From assembly GCA_020851915.1 (NCBI GenBank), contig JADZBT010000059.1, positions 1-9,583 on the forward strand: DNA of 9,583 nt, given 5' to 3'. Shown one piece after another: positions 1 to 6,579 of this stretch (positions are counted from its first letter, which is position 1; each line of letters opens with the position of its first letter). Below the pieces are notes generated by a model. It had not been told where the DNA came from. It saw nothing but the letters and a program-made list of their open reading frames with translations, and searched no databases. The DNA comes from Alphaproteobacteria bacterium. Its GTDB lineage: Bacteria; Pseudomonadota; Alphaproteobacteria; Rickettsiales; RI-342. Both the position numbers and the translations under genes were made by a program.

Positions 1-1363
1 AACTGTAGATGGATTGCTTCTCGTCCCCCACCACGAACAGCGTGCGGGAATCGCTCTCTCCCTCGTCCCGCGCACGCGCGCCGGAACCTGAAAAAAATTC
101 CTCGGCGAGCGCGGCGATGACCTCCCATTGTTCCGGGCTGGTGTCCTGCGCTTCGTCCACCAGCAGATGGTCGATGCCGCCGTCGAGTTTGTAGAGCACC
201 CACGCCGCCGCGCCCGCGCGTTTCAACAGGTCGCGTGAGGCGAGGATGAGGTCGCCGTAATCCAGCACGCCGCGCCCCTTCTTCAGGCGGTCATAGAGCA
301 CCAGCAGCGCATCGCCCACCGCGAGCAGGTCGAGCGTATCGCGCGCAATGGAGAGTGCGCGGCGTTGCGCGTGGACAGCCAGCAGACGCTGCTGCTCTCT
401 CAGCAATATCTCGGGAACCTCGGGATACTTTGTCGCCGTACCCTTATTGGCCAACCGCTTGCGCGGCTCGTACTTGCTGGTGAGAAATGCCTGCATGTAG
501 AGGTCGAATCCTCTCGCCCGCTGCTCTACGCCAGATGCCAGCCAATCCGCGATGATCTGCCCGTTCTCCTGCTCCTCCTTGGTTCCCTCCAGCAGGGCAA
601 TGGCCGCCTGCCGGAGCCCCTCCACGGGAGCCGTAGACGCAGCGCCCACAAGCTGTGCATCCGTCAGTCCCGGCGCGAGGCCCAGCGTGGCGTAGACCGC
701 TTCCGCCAGATATTCCGCTCCGCCGATGCGCGAAGAAAACAACGTCCAGAGTTTTTGCCGCTCGGCGGTGAGCGATTCCAGCAGTTTCGCCAGCGTCTGC
801 TCATGCTTGCGCGTTGCCAGACTCCGCAGCGCCTCGCCATGCCCCACGGCGAGCGTGCCGTCCGCACGCAGCACCGGATCGCCGGAAAGCAGACGCTGCT
901 GCGCCTCATAGAGCAATTCGCGGGCGGTGCGTTCCTCGATGATCTGGAAATGCGGCGCGATGCCCGCTTCCAGCGGAAAACGCGCCAGCAACGACTGGCA
1001 GAAGGCGTGGATGGTCTGGATACGCACGCCGCCCTCGGGCGAATCCAGCACCTCGGCGAACAGGCTGCGAGCCTTGTACAACTGCGCCTTGGCGGGGTGC
1101 TTTCCGGTGAGCTTTTCCAGTGTTTCGGCCAGCGCCGCATCGGGGAGCACTACCCAGTCCTTGAGGCGTGCATGGATGCGGTTGGCCATCTCCGCCGCCG
1201 CCGCCTTGGTGAAGGTAATGCAGAGTATCTTCGACGGGCGCACGCCATCCAGCAATAGGCGCAGCACGCGGCCCGTCAGCACCGTGGTCTTGCCCGTCCC
1301 GGCGGAGGCCGCCACCCATACGGAATGGGCCGGGTCTGACGCCGTATTCTGCAATGCCGTCAT
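1..1363 (-). CDS. addA: Double-strand break repair helicase AddA, N-terminal part (3' end off window)
   Basis: AddA is the helicase-nuclease subunit of AddAB, which resects broken DNA ends for RecA-dependent repair in the cytoplasm. The first 454 codons are visible, and the frame stays open to the left edge. In order: a Q-motif glutamine near residue 5, Walker A ASAGTGKTTVL (about 19-29), motif Ia ITFTKAAAAEM (49-59), the IQTIHAFC block typical of AddA rather than UvrD (115-122), Walker B/motif II LLVDEAQDTS with D403-E404, and motif III VVGDEKQSIYS at the edge. The family is usually well over 1,000 residues, so the UvrD C-terminal and nuclease domains must lie outside. The ATG at 1363 places the Q-motif at the expected distance from the start. 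No strong Shine-Dalgarno is visible. The neighbour upstream is divergent, so addB does not directly precede it. Family assignment is confident. Confidence 0.93.
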   Translation of the reverse strand, partial: MTALQNTASDPAHSVWVAASAGTGKTTVLTGRVLRLLLDGVRPSKILCITFTKAAAAEMANRIHARLKDWVVLPDAALAETLEKLTGKHPAKAQLYKARSLFAEVLDSPEGGVRIQTIHAFCQSLLARFPLEAGIAPHFQIIEERTARELLYEAQQRLLSGDPVLRADGTLAVGHGEALRSLATRKHEQTLAKLLESLTAERQKLWTLFSSRIGGAEYLAEAVYATLGLAPGLTDAQLVGAASTAPVEGLRQAAIALLEGTKEEQENGQIIADWLASGVEQRARGFDLYMQAFLTSKYEPRKRLANKGTATKYPEVPEILLREQQRLLAVHAQRRALSIARDTLDLLAVGDALLVLYDRLKKGRGVLDYGDLILASRDLLKRAGAAAWVLYKLDGGIDHLLVDEAQDTSPEQWEVIAALAEEFFSGSGARARDEGESDSRTLFVVGDEKQSIYS

Positions 1364-1403
1364 AGGGTTACTAAACGCATGATAACAGTCGCTTTTTGCG
1401 GCG

Positions 1404-1421
1404 GTTTAACAAAAGTTTAAC
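1404..1421. repeat. Direct repeat GTTTAAC x2, 11-bp period
   Basis: GTTTAAC occurs at 1404-1410 and again at 1415-1421, one helical turn apart, in the divergent region between addA and the 458-residue gene. The spacing would suit a dimeric regulator bound to one DNA face, or overlapping -35-like TTAACA hexamers. It lies upstream of the candidate -10 at 1443. The motif is short and AT-rich in an otherwise GC-rich stretch, so it may simply be promoter composition. Confidence 0.35.
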
Positions 1422-1448
1422 ATTACTGTGGTTTATTATCCGTATAAT
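1417..1448 (+). promoter_or_regulatory. Candidate promoter for the 458-residue gene
   Basis: A perfect TATAAT lies at 1443-1448, and TTAACA (one mismatch to TTGACA) lies at 1417-1422. The spacer is 20 bp, longer than the preferred 17, so the -35 assignment is weak and only the -10 is convincing. Transcription would start near 1455. The roughly 35-nt leader includes AGAGG at 1476-1480, nine bases before the ATG at 1490. The rest of the 126-bp divergent region (1364-1489) shows no hairpin or other clear site. A minus-strand promoter for addA must be here too, but I could not pick one confidently. Confidence 0.45.
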
Positions 1449-1489
1449 AAGGCTCGCGTAAACCCCAATCGGGCAAGAGGGAATTCTTT

Positions 1490-2866
1490 ATGGGATCGAC
1501 GGATACACCAGTAGCAACGGAAGCCGCCTTTATGGAAGCCCCGGCGAGCGTGGAAAACATTGAGGCATCCGGCGCTGACGTCGCCATGCCCACGCCCGGC
1601 GATGACGTGCAGGCCAAGGCCGCGCAAGCGCATCGGGATGCGGTGGAGAAGCTCTACAATCACCTGCGCGAGATCGCCGCAGATCCCAACACGGCGCTGG
1701 AGGCGCTGAGCATCCTCGGCAAGGAATACGCCGATACCGTGGTCGCCGTCGTGAAAGACCGCTTCGAGCAGGCCAAGGTGAAGACCGCCGAAGAGTTGCG
1801 TATTGTTGCCGACCAGATGGAAGAGAAGTCTACGGAGCCCGCAGCCGTTGCGGCCGATGCACCCGCCGCGTCCGCACTTACGGTGGAAACAGTGCAGGCC
1901 GCCGTCGTCAAGCTGTTTCAGAACACGCCATTGAACGCGCTGGCCGGCGTCATCGCCAGCCCAGAAGGACTGGCCATAGCACTCTCCCGCGCAACCGGTA
2001 AGGAAGTTGCCAAGGATGCAGATGTGAGCACCCTCCTCCCCCAGCTGATTCAGGAAGCGAGTCAGGGTTCTGCGCCGATACTCACGCTACAGCAGGGCGA
2101 AGTTCAGATCATGGATCCGCTGAAATCGCAGCTCATCGCGGTTGCAGGAAAGATATTCACGCAGGGCGTACTGGATGCACCCGCCAATGCGGTAGACCCG
2201 GTGGCCTACAGCCAGATCGCTGCAGCGGCCAACACCATGCTGGCCCTCACCCCGCAGGATACGGTGAAGGACGGCGAAGAGGTCGCGCCGGTGTATTTCG
2301 ATGGCTATACGCTGCGCGGCATGCTGCCCCCTGAGAACAATACTTCGCTCGTGAATTACAAATCATTCGCGGAATACGCGATCGGCAAAGCCTTGCTGGA
2401 CGGCCATCTTGGTCTGCCACCCGAGGCAAAAGTGAGTGAAGCATTCACCAAAAAAGCAGATGAGATCACCAAACTGACCGCCGAGAAGGAAGCGCAGATA
2501 GAGGCGCAGCTCAAGCAGGAAGGAAAGCTTACGGAGACAAAAACTCCCGCCGTCCGCGAAGGCGAGTCGAATCCCAACACCCCCAAGGCCGAACCAAAGA
2601 AGCCGACCTTCTTCGACAAACTGAAGCATAACTGGCTGGGAGTGGTGACCACTACGGCTGTCGGCGTGGCTGCCGTGCTGATCCCGTTCTTCGGAGAAAA
2701 AGGCAAAAAAGATTCCATAGCGGACAAACTGTCCGAAACGATCTTTGAAGAAGGTGTGAAAGCCAATACCCTTGGAAAAGCCGGCCTCGCCGGGCTTATC
2801 ACTGCCGTAAGCGCCGCCGTATTCGGCCTCATTGGCCCGGCCCCCAGCGCCGAAAAGCAACGCTAG
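1490..2866 (+). CDS. Uncharacterised 458-residue protein with C-terminal hydrophobic hairpin
   Basis: I do not recognise this family. The protein has no N-terminal signal peptide. Its first ~55 residues are acidic, Ala/Pro-rich and probably disordered. Two mostly helical stretches follow (about 50-120 and 130-310), separated by an Ala-rich linker (about 115-128). Residues 321-345 are a charged helix (KKADEITKLTAEKEAQ...) that could form a coiled coil. A Pro/Lys/Glu-rich linker runs over about 346-372. Two hydrophobic segments sit at about 383-401 (LGVVTTTAVGVAAVLIPFF) and 431-450 (AGLAGLITAVSAAVFGLIG), separated by a charged loop. The layout suggests a cytoplasmic protein anchored in the inner membrane by a C-terminal helical hairpin, but this is inference. 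AGAGG at 1476-1480 supports the ATG at 1490. It is divergent from addA, and its TAG stop almost touches the promoter-like sequence of the next gene. Coding is supported by codon use and length. Function is unknown. Confidence 0.8.
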   Translation: MGSTDTPVATEAAFMEAPASVENIEASGADVAMPTPGDDVQAKAAQAHRDAVEKLYNHLREIAADPNTALEALSILGKEYADTVVAVVKDRFEQAKVKTAEELRIVADQMEEKSTEPAAVAADAPAASALTVETVQAAVVKLFQNTPLNALAGVIASPEGLAIALSRATGKEVAKDADVSTLLPQLIQEASQGSAPILTLQQGEVQIMDPLKSQLIAVAGKIFTQGVLDAPANAVDPVAYSQIAAAANTMLALTPQDTVKDGEEVAPVYFDGYTLRGMLPPENNTSLVNYKSFAEYAIGKALLDGHLGLPPEAKVSEAFTKKADEITKLTAEKEAQIEAQLKQEGKLTETKTPAVREGESNPNTPKAEPKKPTFFDKLKHNWLGVVTTTAVGVAAVLIPFFGEKGKKDSIADKLSETIFEEGVKANTLGKAGLAGLITAVSAAVFGLIGPAPSAEKQR

Positions 2867-2894
2867 TGACGGCAGTACAAAAATCCGCTAGTCT
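2866..2894 (+). promoter_or_regulatory. Candidate leaderless promoter for first small paralog
   Basis: GTGACG at 2866-2871 (TGAC core of a -35) and TAGTCT at 2889-2894 (weak -10) are separated by 17 bp. Seven to eight bases after the -10 is the ATG at 2902, so the transcript could begin at the start codon itself. There is no Shine-Dalgarno between 2866 and 2902, which fits leaderless initiation. Both hexamers are imperfect, so this is suggestive only. Confidence 0.3.
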
Positions 2895-2901
2895 TGCGTC
2901 C

Positions 2902-3174
2902 ATGAGCATCAGCGACAAGATTCTCGAAGAGAAGACCATCTGCGTGTTCTTTATCAAGGGACGCAATGCGCTGGGGATCAATACCTACGCCTATATCGCC
3001 GTGCCGCTCAACCGCGTTGAAGCATTCAACAAGGCGCAGAAGGCCGGGAATTATAATCTGCATGAATATGGCAATGTGCTGAAGATCGGTATCGGCGAGC
3101 CCTCCGACGAGGTAAAGCGCGAGATGTTTGAGAAGTATCAGGTACAGCACGATAATATCGTGTATTTCGAGTAA
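2902..3174 (+). CDS. Small uncharacterised protein, paralog 1 of a tandem pair
   Basis: This is a 90-residue soluble, charged protein of a family I do not recognise, with no signal peptide or membrane segment. It aligns without gaps to the next gene product. By my count 28 of 87 positions are identical, including the blocks EKxIC near residue 11, AYxAV near 30, EAFxKAQxxG near 40-48, GxG near 63-65 and a C-terminal H...V. The alternating strand/helix look suggests a small alpha/beta fold. The ATG at 2902 is chosen because conservation with the paralog begins just after it. An in-frame GTG at 2866 would add 12 residues that the paralog lacks and would overlap the previous stop. There is no Shine-Dalgarno sequence. 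The gene follows the 458-residue gene closely and is followed 57 bp later by its copy. Confidence 0.78.
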   Translation: MSISDKILEEKTICVFFIKGRNALGINTYAYIAVPLNRVEAFNKAQKAGNYNLHEYGNVLKIGIGEPSDEVKREMFEKYQVQHDNIVYFE

Positions 3175-3215
3175 GTGGGCGGTCACCAATTACCGTTTCC
3201 ATTTTTCGCTAACTG

Positions 3216-3221
3216 TACTAT
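3216..3221 (+). promoter_or_regulatory. Candidate -10 element just upstream of second small paralog
   Basis: TACTAT matches TATAAT at four of six positions, preceded by TG, and lies 10 bases before the ATG at 3232. Transcription would start about three bases before the ATG, so the mRNA would be almost leaderless. No good -35 at 16-18 bp and no Shine-Dalgarno are visible. The arrangement mirrors that before the first paralog, which is the main reason to note it. Confidence 0.27.
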
Positions 3222-3231
3222 CATCCCCGGC

Positions 3232-3537
3232 ATGTCCGAGCTTTCCGCATCACAGAAACTTCTGGCCGAGAAGGCTATCTGCATCATGCTGGTGCGCGGC
3301 TACAGCCCGGACGACAAGCCGATATTCGCCTATGTCGCGGTGCGCGCCGATAAGCTCGAAGCCTTCATCAAGGCCCAGCGCCGGGGCGATTTCGACCCGG
3401 AGAAATTCGGCGTCATCATCGAGGCCGGAGAAGGCACACCCACACAGGAAATCATGCAGAAGATGCAGGACGAATACGGGTTCAACCATGAGCATATGGT
3501 GACCATTCCCCCCGCATCAGAAGAATCTCCCTCATAA
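3232..3537 (+). CDS. Small uncharacterised protein, paralog 2 of a tandem pair
   Basis: This 101-residue protein is homologous to the 90-residue product directly upstream and differs mainly in a C-terminal tail rich in Pro, Ser and Glu. Shared blocks are EKAIC, FAYVAV, EAFIKAQRRG, a Gly-rich GxG turn and an H..xV near the end. It is acidic, probably cytoplasmic, and has no membrane segment. The ATG at 3232 is supported by the alignment. An in-frame GTG at 3175, directly after the previous stop, would add 19 hydrophobic residues with no counterpart in the paralog, so I rejected it. There is no Shine-Dalgarno sequence. apaG begins 20 bp downstream. I cannot name a function. Retention of two diverged copies suggests a hetero-oligomer or divided roles, which is inference. 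Confidence 0.78.
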   Translation: MSELSASQKLLAEKAICIMLVRGYSPDDKPIFAYVAVRADKLEAFIKAQRRGDFDPEKFGVIIEAGEGTPTQEIMQKMQDEYGFNHEHMVTIPPASEESPS

Positions 3538-3557
3538 ACCCCAACGGTTTCCCGCTC

Positions 3558-3950
3558 ATGTACAGCAAGACCACCAACGACATTAAGATCGACGTACAGC
3601 CGACCTATCTCGAATCCGAATCTGCGCCGTCGGGTAGCCATTATGTGTGGGCCTACCATGTGCGTATCGAGAATCTGGGCGATGACACCGTGCAGCTGCT
3701 CAATCGCCACTGGCGCATCACCGACAGCATGGGCCGCACCATCGAGGTGAAGGGGCCGGGCGTTATCGGTGAGCAGCCGGTGCTGCATCCCGGCGAGAAA
3801 TTCGAATATACGAGCGGCACGCCGCTGCATACCCCGTCAGGCATCATGGTCGGGCAGTACGAGATGATGAGCAAGAGCGGCGAGAGCTTCCAGGTGGACA
3901 TCCCCCTCTTCTCGCTCGACAGCCCGGAACAGATGGCGAAGCCGAATTAG
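3558..3950 (+). CDS. apaG: ApaG protein (DUF525 family)
   Basis: ApaG is a small all-beta, fibronectin-III-like cytoplasmic protein. It is linked in enterobacteria to Co2+/Mg2+ resistance and to the apaH locus, but its biochemical role is unsettled. The 130 residues match the usual length. Diagnostic features are VWAYHVRIEN (30-39), the invariant HWRITD (51-56), the glycine motif GPGVIGEQP (66-74), the PGEKFEYTSGTPL block (78-90) and MVGQYEM near 97-103. The N-terminus MYSKTTNDIK is typical of alphaproteobacterial members, which supports the ATG at 3558. No apaH or rsmA neighbour is present, unlike in E. coli. It lies 20 bp after the second small paralog without a clear ribosome site and 18 bp before the GST gene, so co-transcription with them is likely. 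Confidence 0.95.
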   Translation: MYSKTTNDIKIDVQPTYLESESAPSGSHYVWAYHVRIENLGDDTVQLLNRHWRITDSMGRTIEVKGPGVIGEQPVLHPGEKFEYTSGTPLHTPSGIMVGQYEMMSKSGESFQVDIPLFSLDSPEQMAKPN

Positions 3951-3968
3951 GCGTTAGGGAGAAAAGAT

Positions 3969-4568
3969 ATGAAACTCTATTACAGCAAGGCATCGCCGTT
4001 CGCACGCAAGGTGCGGGTTACGGCTATCGAAAAAGGGATCGAGGCACGCGTCGATCTTATTGAAACCAGCCCGATGCAGGATGACCCGGCGCTGCTGGAG
4101 GTCAATCCCATCGGCAAGATACCGGCGCTGGTCACCGATGACGGCATGGCGCTCTGCGACAGCCCGCTCATCTGCGAATATATCGACGCGCTGGTGAAAG
4201 AGAATCGCCTCTACCCCAAGAGCGGCAAGCGGCACTGGAAGATCGCGCAGCTCACCGCGCTGGGCGACGGGCTGATGGATGCGGGCGTCGCTATCCGCAT
4301 CGAGAGCTACCGCGAACCGCAATACCAATCCGAGAAATTCGTGGCACGCCAGCGCGAGAAGGCGCTGCGTACCGCCAAGGCGCTCCGCTCCTGGGTGCGT
4401 GTGCTGAACGGCCCGGTGACGCTGGGGCATATCAGCGTCGCCTGTGCGCTGGCCTATCTCGATTTCCGCTTCCCCGATCTCGACTGGCGCAAGGGCAACG
4501 CGCGGCTGGCTACATGGTTCGAGGAATTCTCTAAGCGGCCGTCGATGGTGAAGACGAAGCCGGAATAG
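3969..4568 (+). CDS. Glutathione S-transferase family protein
   Basis: The 199-residue cytosolic protein has the GST layout: an N-terminal thioredoxin-like domain (about 1-78) and an all-helical C-terminal domain. The first strand KLYYSKASPFARKVR places Ser9 where bacterial GSTs carry the catalytic Ser or Cys. NPIGKIPAL (46-54) contains the conserved cis-proline, Pro52. DSPLICEYID (64-73) supplies the acidic-serine pair that binds the glutathione gamma-glutamyl group. The C-terminal half keeps the short TLGHISVACALAYLDFRF region, with the hydrophobic staple/N-cap seen in the fold. Substrate is not predictable. AGGGAG at 3956-3961 precedes the ATG by seven bases. It is the last gene of the rightward series and converges on the aldo/keto reductase gene across a palindromic repeat. 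Confidence 0.9.
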   Translation: MKLYYSKASPFARKVRVTAIEKGIEARVDLIETSPMQDDPALLEVNPIGKIPALVTDDGMALCDSPLICEYIDALVKENRLYPKSGKRHWKIAQLTALGDGLMDAGVAIRIESYREPQYQSEKFVARQREKALRTAKALRSWVRVLNGPVTLGHISVACALAYLDFRFPDLDWRKGNARLATWFEEFSKRPSMVKTKPE

Positions 4569-4579
4569 CCACACGCTTT

Positions 4580-4654
4580 GTCATCCTGCGCGAAGGCGCA
4601 GGATCTCTATCCGTAATCTCTGCACGAGATCCTGCGGTCAAGCCGCAGGATGAC
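4580..4654. repeat. Nested palindromic intergenic repeat (double hairpin) between convergent genes
   Basis: There are two hairpins: ATCCTGCGC/GCGCAGGAT (4583-4591 and 4596-4604, loop GAAG), and ATCCTGCGG/CCGCAGGAT (4629-4637 and 4643-4651, 5-base loop). The outer arms GTCATCCTGCG (4580-4590) and CGCAGGATGAC (4644-4654) also pair, as do GCAGGATCTC (4598-4607) and GAGATCCTGC (4626-4635). The whole element can therefore fold as one long stem or as two hairpins. Elements of this sort, starting GTCATCC and containing GGATCTC, are common dispersed repeats in alphaproteobacterial genomes. Sitting between the GST and tas stop codons, it may help end transcription in both directions, but no U-tract follows either arm. 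Confidence 0.85.
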
Positions 4655-4668
4655 GGGGTCTGTAAACA

Positions 4669-5706
4669 TCACGGGCACGGGTTCGGGATGTCTTCCTGAA
4701 TCGCGTCGATGGCAGTCAGCAGTTCCGGCGGCAGTTTCACATCAATGCTGGCGATATTGCTCGCAAGCTGTTCCATGGTGGTCGCTCCGATGATGTTGCT
4801 GGTGACAAAAGGCCGCGTGGTGACGTAGGCCAGCGCCATCTGCGCCGGGTCGAGGCCATGCTGTTTCGCCAGCGCGACGTAACGCATGGTGGCGGCATCC
4901 GCCTTGGGATTATTGTAGCGCTGGAAGCGCGAGAACAGCGTGAGGCGTCCCTTGGGAGGTTTCGCACCGTTCAGGTATTTTCCCGACAGCACGCCGAACG
5001 CCAGCGGCGAATAGGCCAGCAACCCGCAACGCTCGCGGATGGATGCTTCCGCCAAGCCGATCTCGTAGGTGCGGTTAAGCAAGCTGTAGGGATTCTGCAC
5101 GCTCGCCACGCGCGGCAACCCTTGCGTTTCCGCCAGATGCAGGCAGCGCATCAGGCCCCACGGCGTTTCGTTGGACAGCCCCACATGCCGCACCTTGCCC
5201 GCTGTGATGAGCTCCTGCATCGCACCCAGCGATTCTTCCAACGCGATGGCGCTGTCCTTCGGGTGATGGGTGTAGCCCAGCTGCCCGAAATAATTGGTGC
5301 TGCGATCCGGCCAGTGCATCTGGTAGAGATCGATGACGTCGGTCTGAAGACGCTTCAGGCTGCCCTCCACCGCTTCGAGAATATGCTTGCGGCTGAGGCG
5401 GCCTTCCTCGCCACGGAACCAGTCCATCTCGGTGCGCCCGACCACTTTGGTGGCAAGGATCACCTTGTCGCGGTTCTTACGCGCCTGCATCCAGTTGCCG
5501 ATATAGGTTTCCGTGCGGCCCTGCGTATCGGCCTTGGGCGGCACGGGGTAAAGCTCCGCCGTGTCGATGAAGTTGATGCCTTTGCTAAGCGCATAGTCCA
5601 GCTGTTCATGCGCTTCGGCCTCAGTGTTCTGCTCGCCCCAGGTCATCGTGCCGAGGCAGAGGGCGCTTCCCTTGAGGCCGGTGGTTCCGAGTTCGCGGGT
5701 CTGCAT
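4669..5706 (-). CDS. tas: Aldo/keto reductase, Tas-like
   Basis: This is an NADP(H)-dependent TIM-barrel oxidoreductase of 345 residues, close in length and sequence to E. coli Tas. Its signatures include LGTMTWGEQN (18-27), FIDTAELYPVPP (46-57) and QNPYSLLNRTYEIGLAE. The catalytic tetrad of the superfamily is intact: Asp48, Tyr53, Lys87 and His131 (in LYQMHWP). The C-terminal cofactor-binding segment IIGATTMEQLASNI is present. Tas was named for tyrosine-auxotrophy suppression in E. coli, and its physiological carbonyl substrate is unknown. GAGAGGAA at about 5714-5720 provides a good ribosome site for the ATG at 5706. It lies 16 bp after the formyltransferase stop, so the two are probably one transcript. 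It ends at the convergent palindromic repeat. Confidence 0.94.
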   Translation of the reverse strand: MQTRELGTTGLKGSALCLGTMTWGEQNTEAEAHEQLDYALSKGINFIDTAELYPVPPKADTQGRTETYIGNWMQARKNRDKVILATKVVGRTEMDWFRGEEGRLSRKHILEAVEGSLKRLQTDVIDLYQMHWPDRSTNYFGQLGYTHHPKDSAIALEESLGAMQELITAGKVRHVGLSNETPWGLMRCLHLAETQGLPRVASVQNPYSLLNRTYEIGLAEASIRERCGLLAYSPLAFGVLSGKYLNGAKPPKGRLTLFSRFQRYNNPKADAATMRYVALAKQHGLDPAQMALAYVTTRPFVTSNIIGATTMEQLASNIASIDVKLPPELLTAIDAIQEDIPNPCP

Positions 5707-5722
5707 GGGTGGTTCCTCTCTT

Positions 5723-6553
5723 TTATGCCGCCTGCGCTTTCCGCTGCGAGGTGCGATATGATGCCAGCACTTCCAGATAATCCTCGCGGCTTACCAGTTT
5801 GTGGCCCTTGTCGCGGAAGGCGCGGAGGTCATCCTCTGTCGGGAAGCTGTAATAGCATTGCCCCGTTTCATCCTGCGTCTGCGTCGCGAGCGGCTTGCCC
5901 TGCGCCAGCGTATCCACCGCATCGGCCATCATCTGTGCGCCCAGCGGATAGAGGCTCAGAAGATTCCAGAACATCGAGCGTCCTTGCTGGATGGGAAGAT
6001 AACGCATATCGACCACCTCGCCGGTATCGATGCCGGGATCGATCCAGTGCAACGTGCCGCCGATGCGTCCCGCATCGTTCAGCATGGCGCGGAAGGTGGG
6101 CATCACGCCGCGATACCCCGGCAGCGGCCCGGAATGAAAGTTGAGCAGGCCGTGCGTGGGCACTTCCAGCATGTGGTCCTTGAAGATGACCGCAAAGCGC
6201 GACGACAACACGAGGTCGGGCTTCAGGCTTTTGAAATATTCCGCATCCTCGCCGGTGTTGACGTTGGTTATCTTGCGTACCGATACACCGTAATGCTGCG
6301 TGATGTGGCCGAAGCTGTAATATTCCGCGCCTTTCACCGGCGGCTGCGCCTCCAGCAACGGGAAGAAGTGCTCGACGGGGAGATCGCGCTCCAGAAGCTG
6401 CAGCTCCGCGAGTTCCGTCTTGTTGCCCACGCCACCCATGACCTTGTCGGACAGGATGACCGACAGCTCGTGCCGCCCGTGCAACCGTTGCAGTAACAGA
6501 TTGAGAGCGATGTTCCCGATAAGGTCATTGTTGGTGCAGAGGGTGATACGCAT
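5723..6553 (-). CDS. Stand-alone formyltransferase family protein
   Basis: The 276-residue cytosolic protein has the N10-formyltetrahydrofolate-dependent formyltransferase (Formyl_trans_N) fold. The family triad is intact: Asn138 and His140 in LLNFHSGPLPGYRGVMP, and Asp176 in GIDTGEV. GGTLHWID precedes the Asp as expected. It lacks the C-terminal OB-like domain of methionyl-tRNA formyltransferase and ends in a short CYYSFPTEDDLRAF tail, so it is not Fmt. It resembles uncharacterised single-domain formyltransferases that may act on a nucleotide sugar, amine or other metabolite. The N-terminal strand MRITLCTNND begins the Rossmann domain directly, supporting the ATG at 6553. No Shine-Dalgarno is visible, and the leader is C-rich. 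It is followed by tas after 16 bp, and upstream lies a nested palindrome and the O-methyltransferase. Substrate is unknown. Confidence 0.9.
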   Translation of the reverse strand: MRITLCTNNDLIGNIALNLLLQRLHGRHELSVILSDKVMGGVGNKTELAELQLLERDLPVEHFFPLLEAQPPVKGAEYYSFGHITQHYGVSVRKITNVNTGEDAEYFKSLKPDLVLSSRFAVIFKDHMLEVPTHGLLNFHSGPLPGYRGVMPTFRAMLNDAGRIGGTLHWIDPGIDTGEVVDMRYLPIQQGRSMFWNLLSLYPLGAQMMADAVDTLAQGKPLATQTQDETGQCYYSFPTEDDLRAFRDKGHKLVSREDYLEVLASYRTSQRKAQAA

Positions 6554-6565
6554 GGATCTGGCTTT

Positions 6566-6579
6566 GGGGGTTGGGGGTT
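6566..6579. repeat. GGGGGTT x2 microrepeat ahead of formyltransferase start
   Basis: Two units of GGGGGTT (6566-6572 and 6573-6579), followed by GG-A-TGG, lie just upstream of the start codon at 6553. The formyltransferase mRNA would carry the complementary C-rich tract in its leader instead of a ribosome site. Such homopolymeric runs can slip, and the G-rich strand could form a weak quadruplex, but neither is shown here. Confidence 0.4.

Noticed and set aside
365..1258. Long plus-strand open frame (297 codons)
   Set aside because: It is antisense to addA, whose helicase motifs are unmistakable. The translation is Arg/Gln-rich without recognisable domains.
2866..3231. GTG starts at 2866 and 3175 for the two small paralogs
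   Set aside because: They extend beyond the region conserved between the pair and have no ribosome site.
2902..3537. Toxin-antitoxin or immunity pair
   Set aside because: The two products are homologous to each other and share no motif with known toxin, antitoxin or anti-phage proteins that I recognise.
3954..4574. Minus-strand open frame of 206 codons
   Set aside because: It mirrors the GST gene exactly and has no family features. The GST reading has a ribosome site and domain motifs.
4858..6144. Plus-strand open frame of 428 codons
   Set aside because: It spans tas and part of the formyltransferase in antisense. Both of those have intact catalytic motifs, and this frame shows only the compositional bias of a GC-rich shadow.
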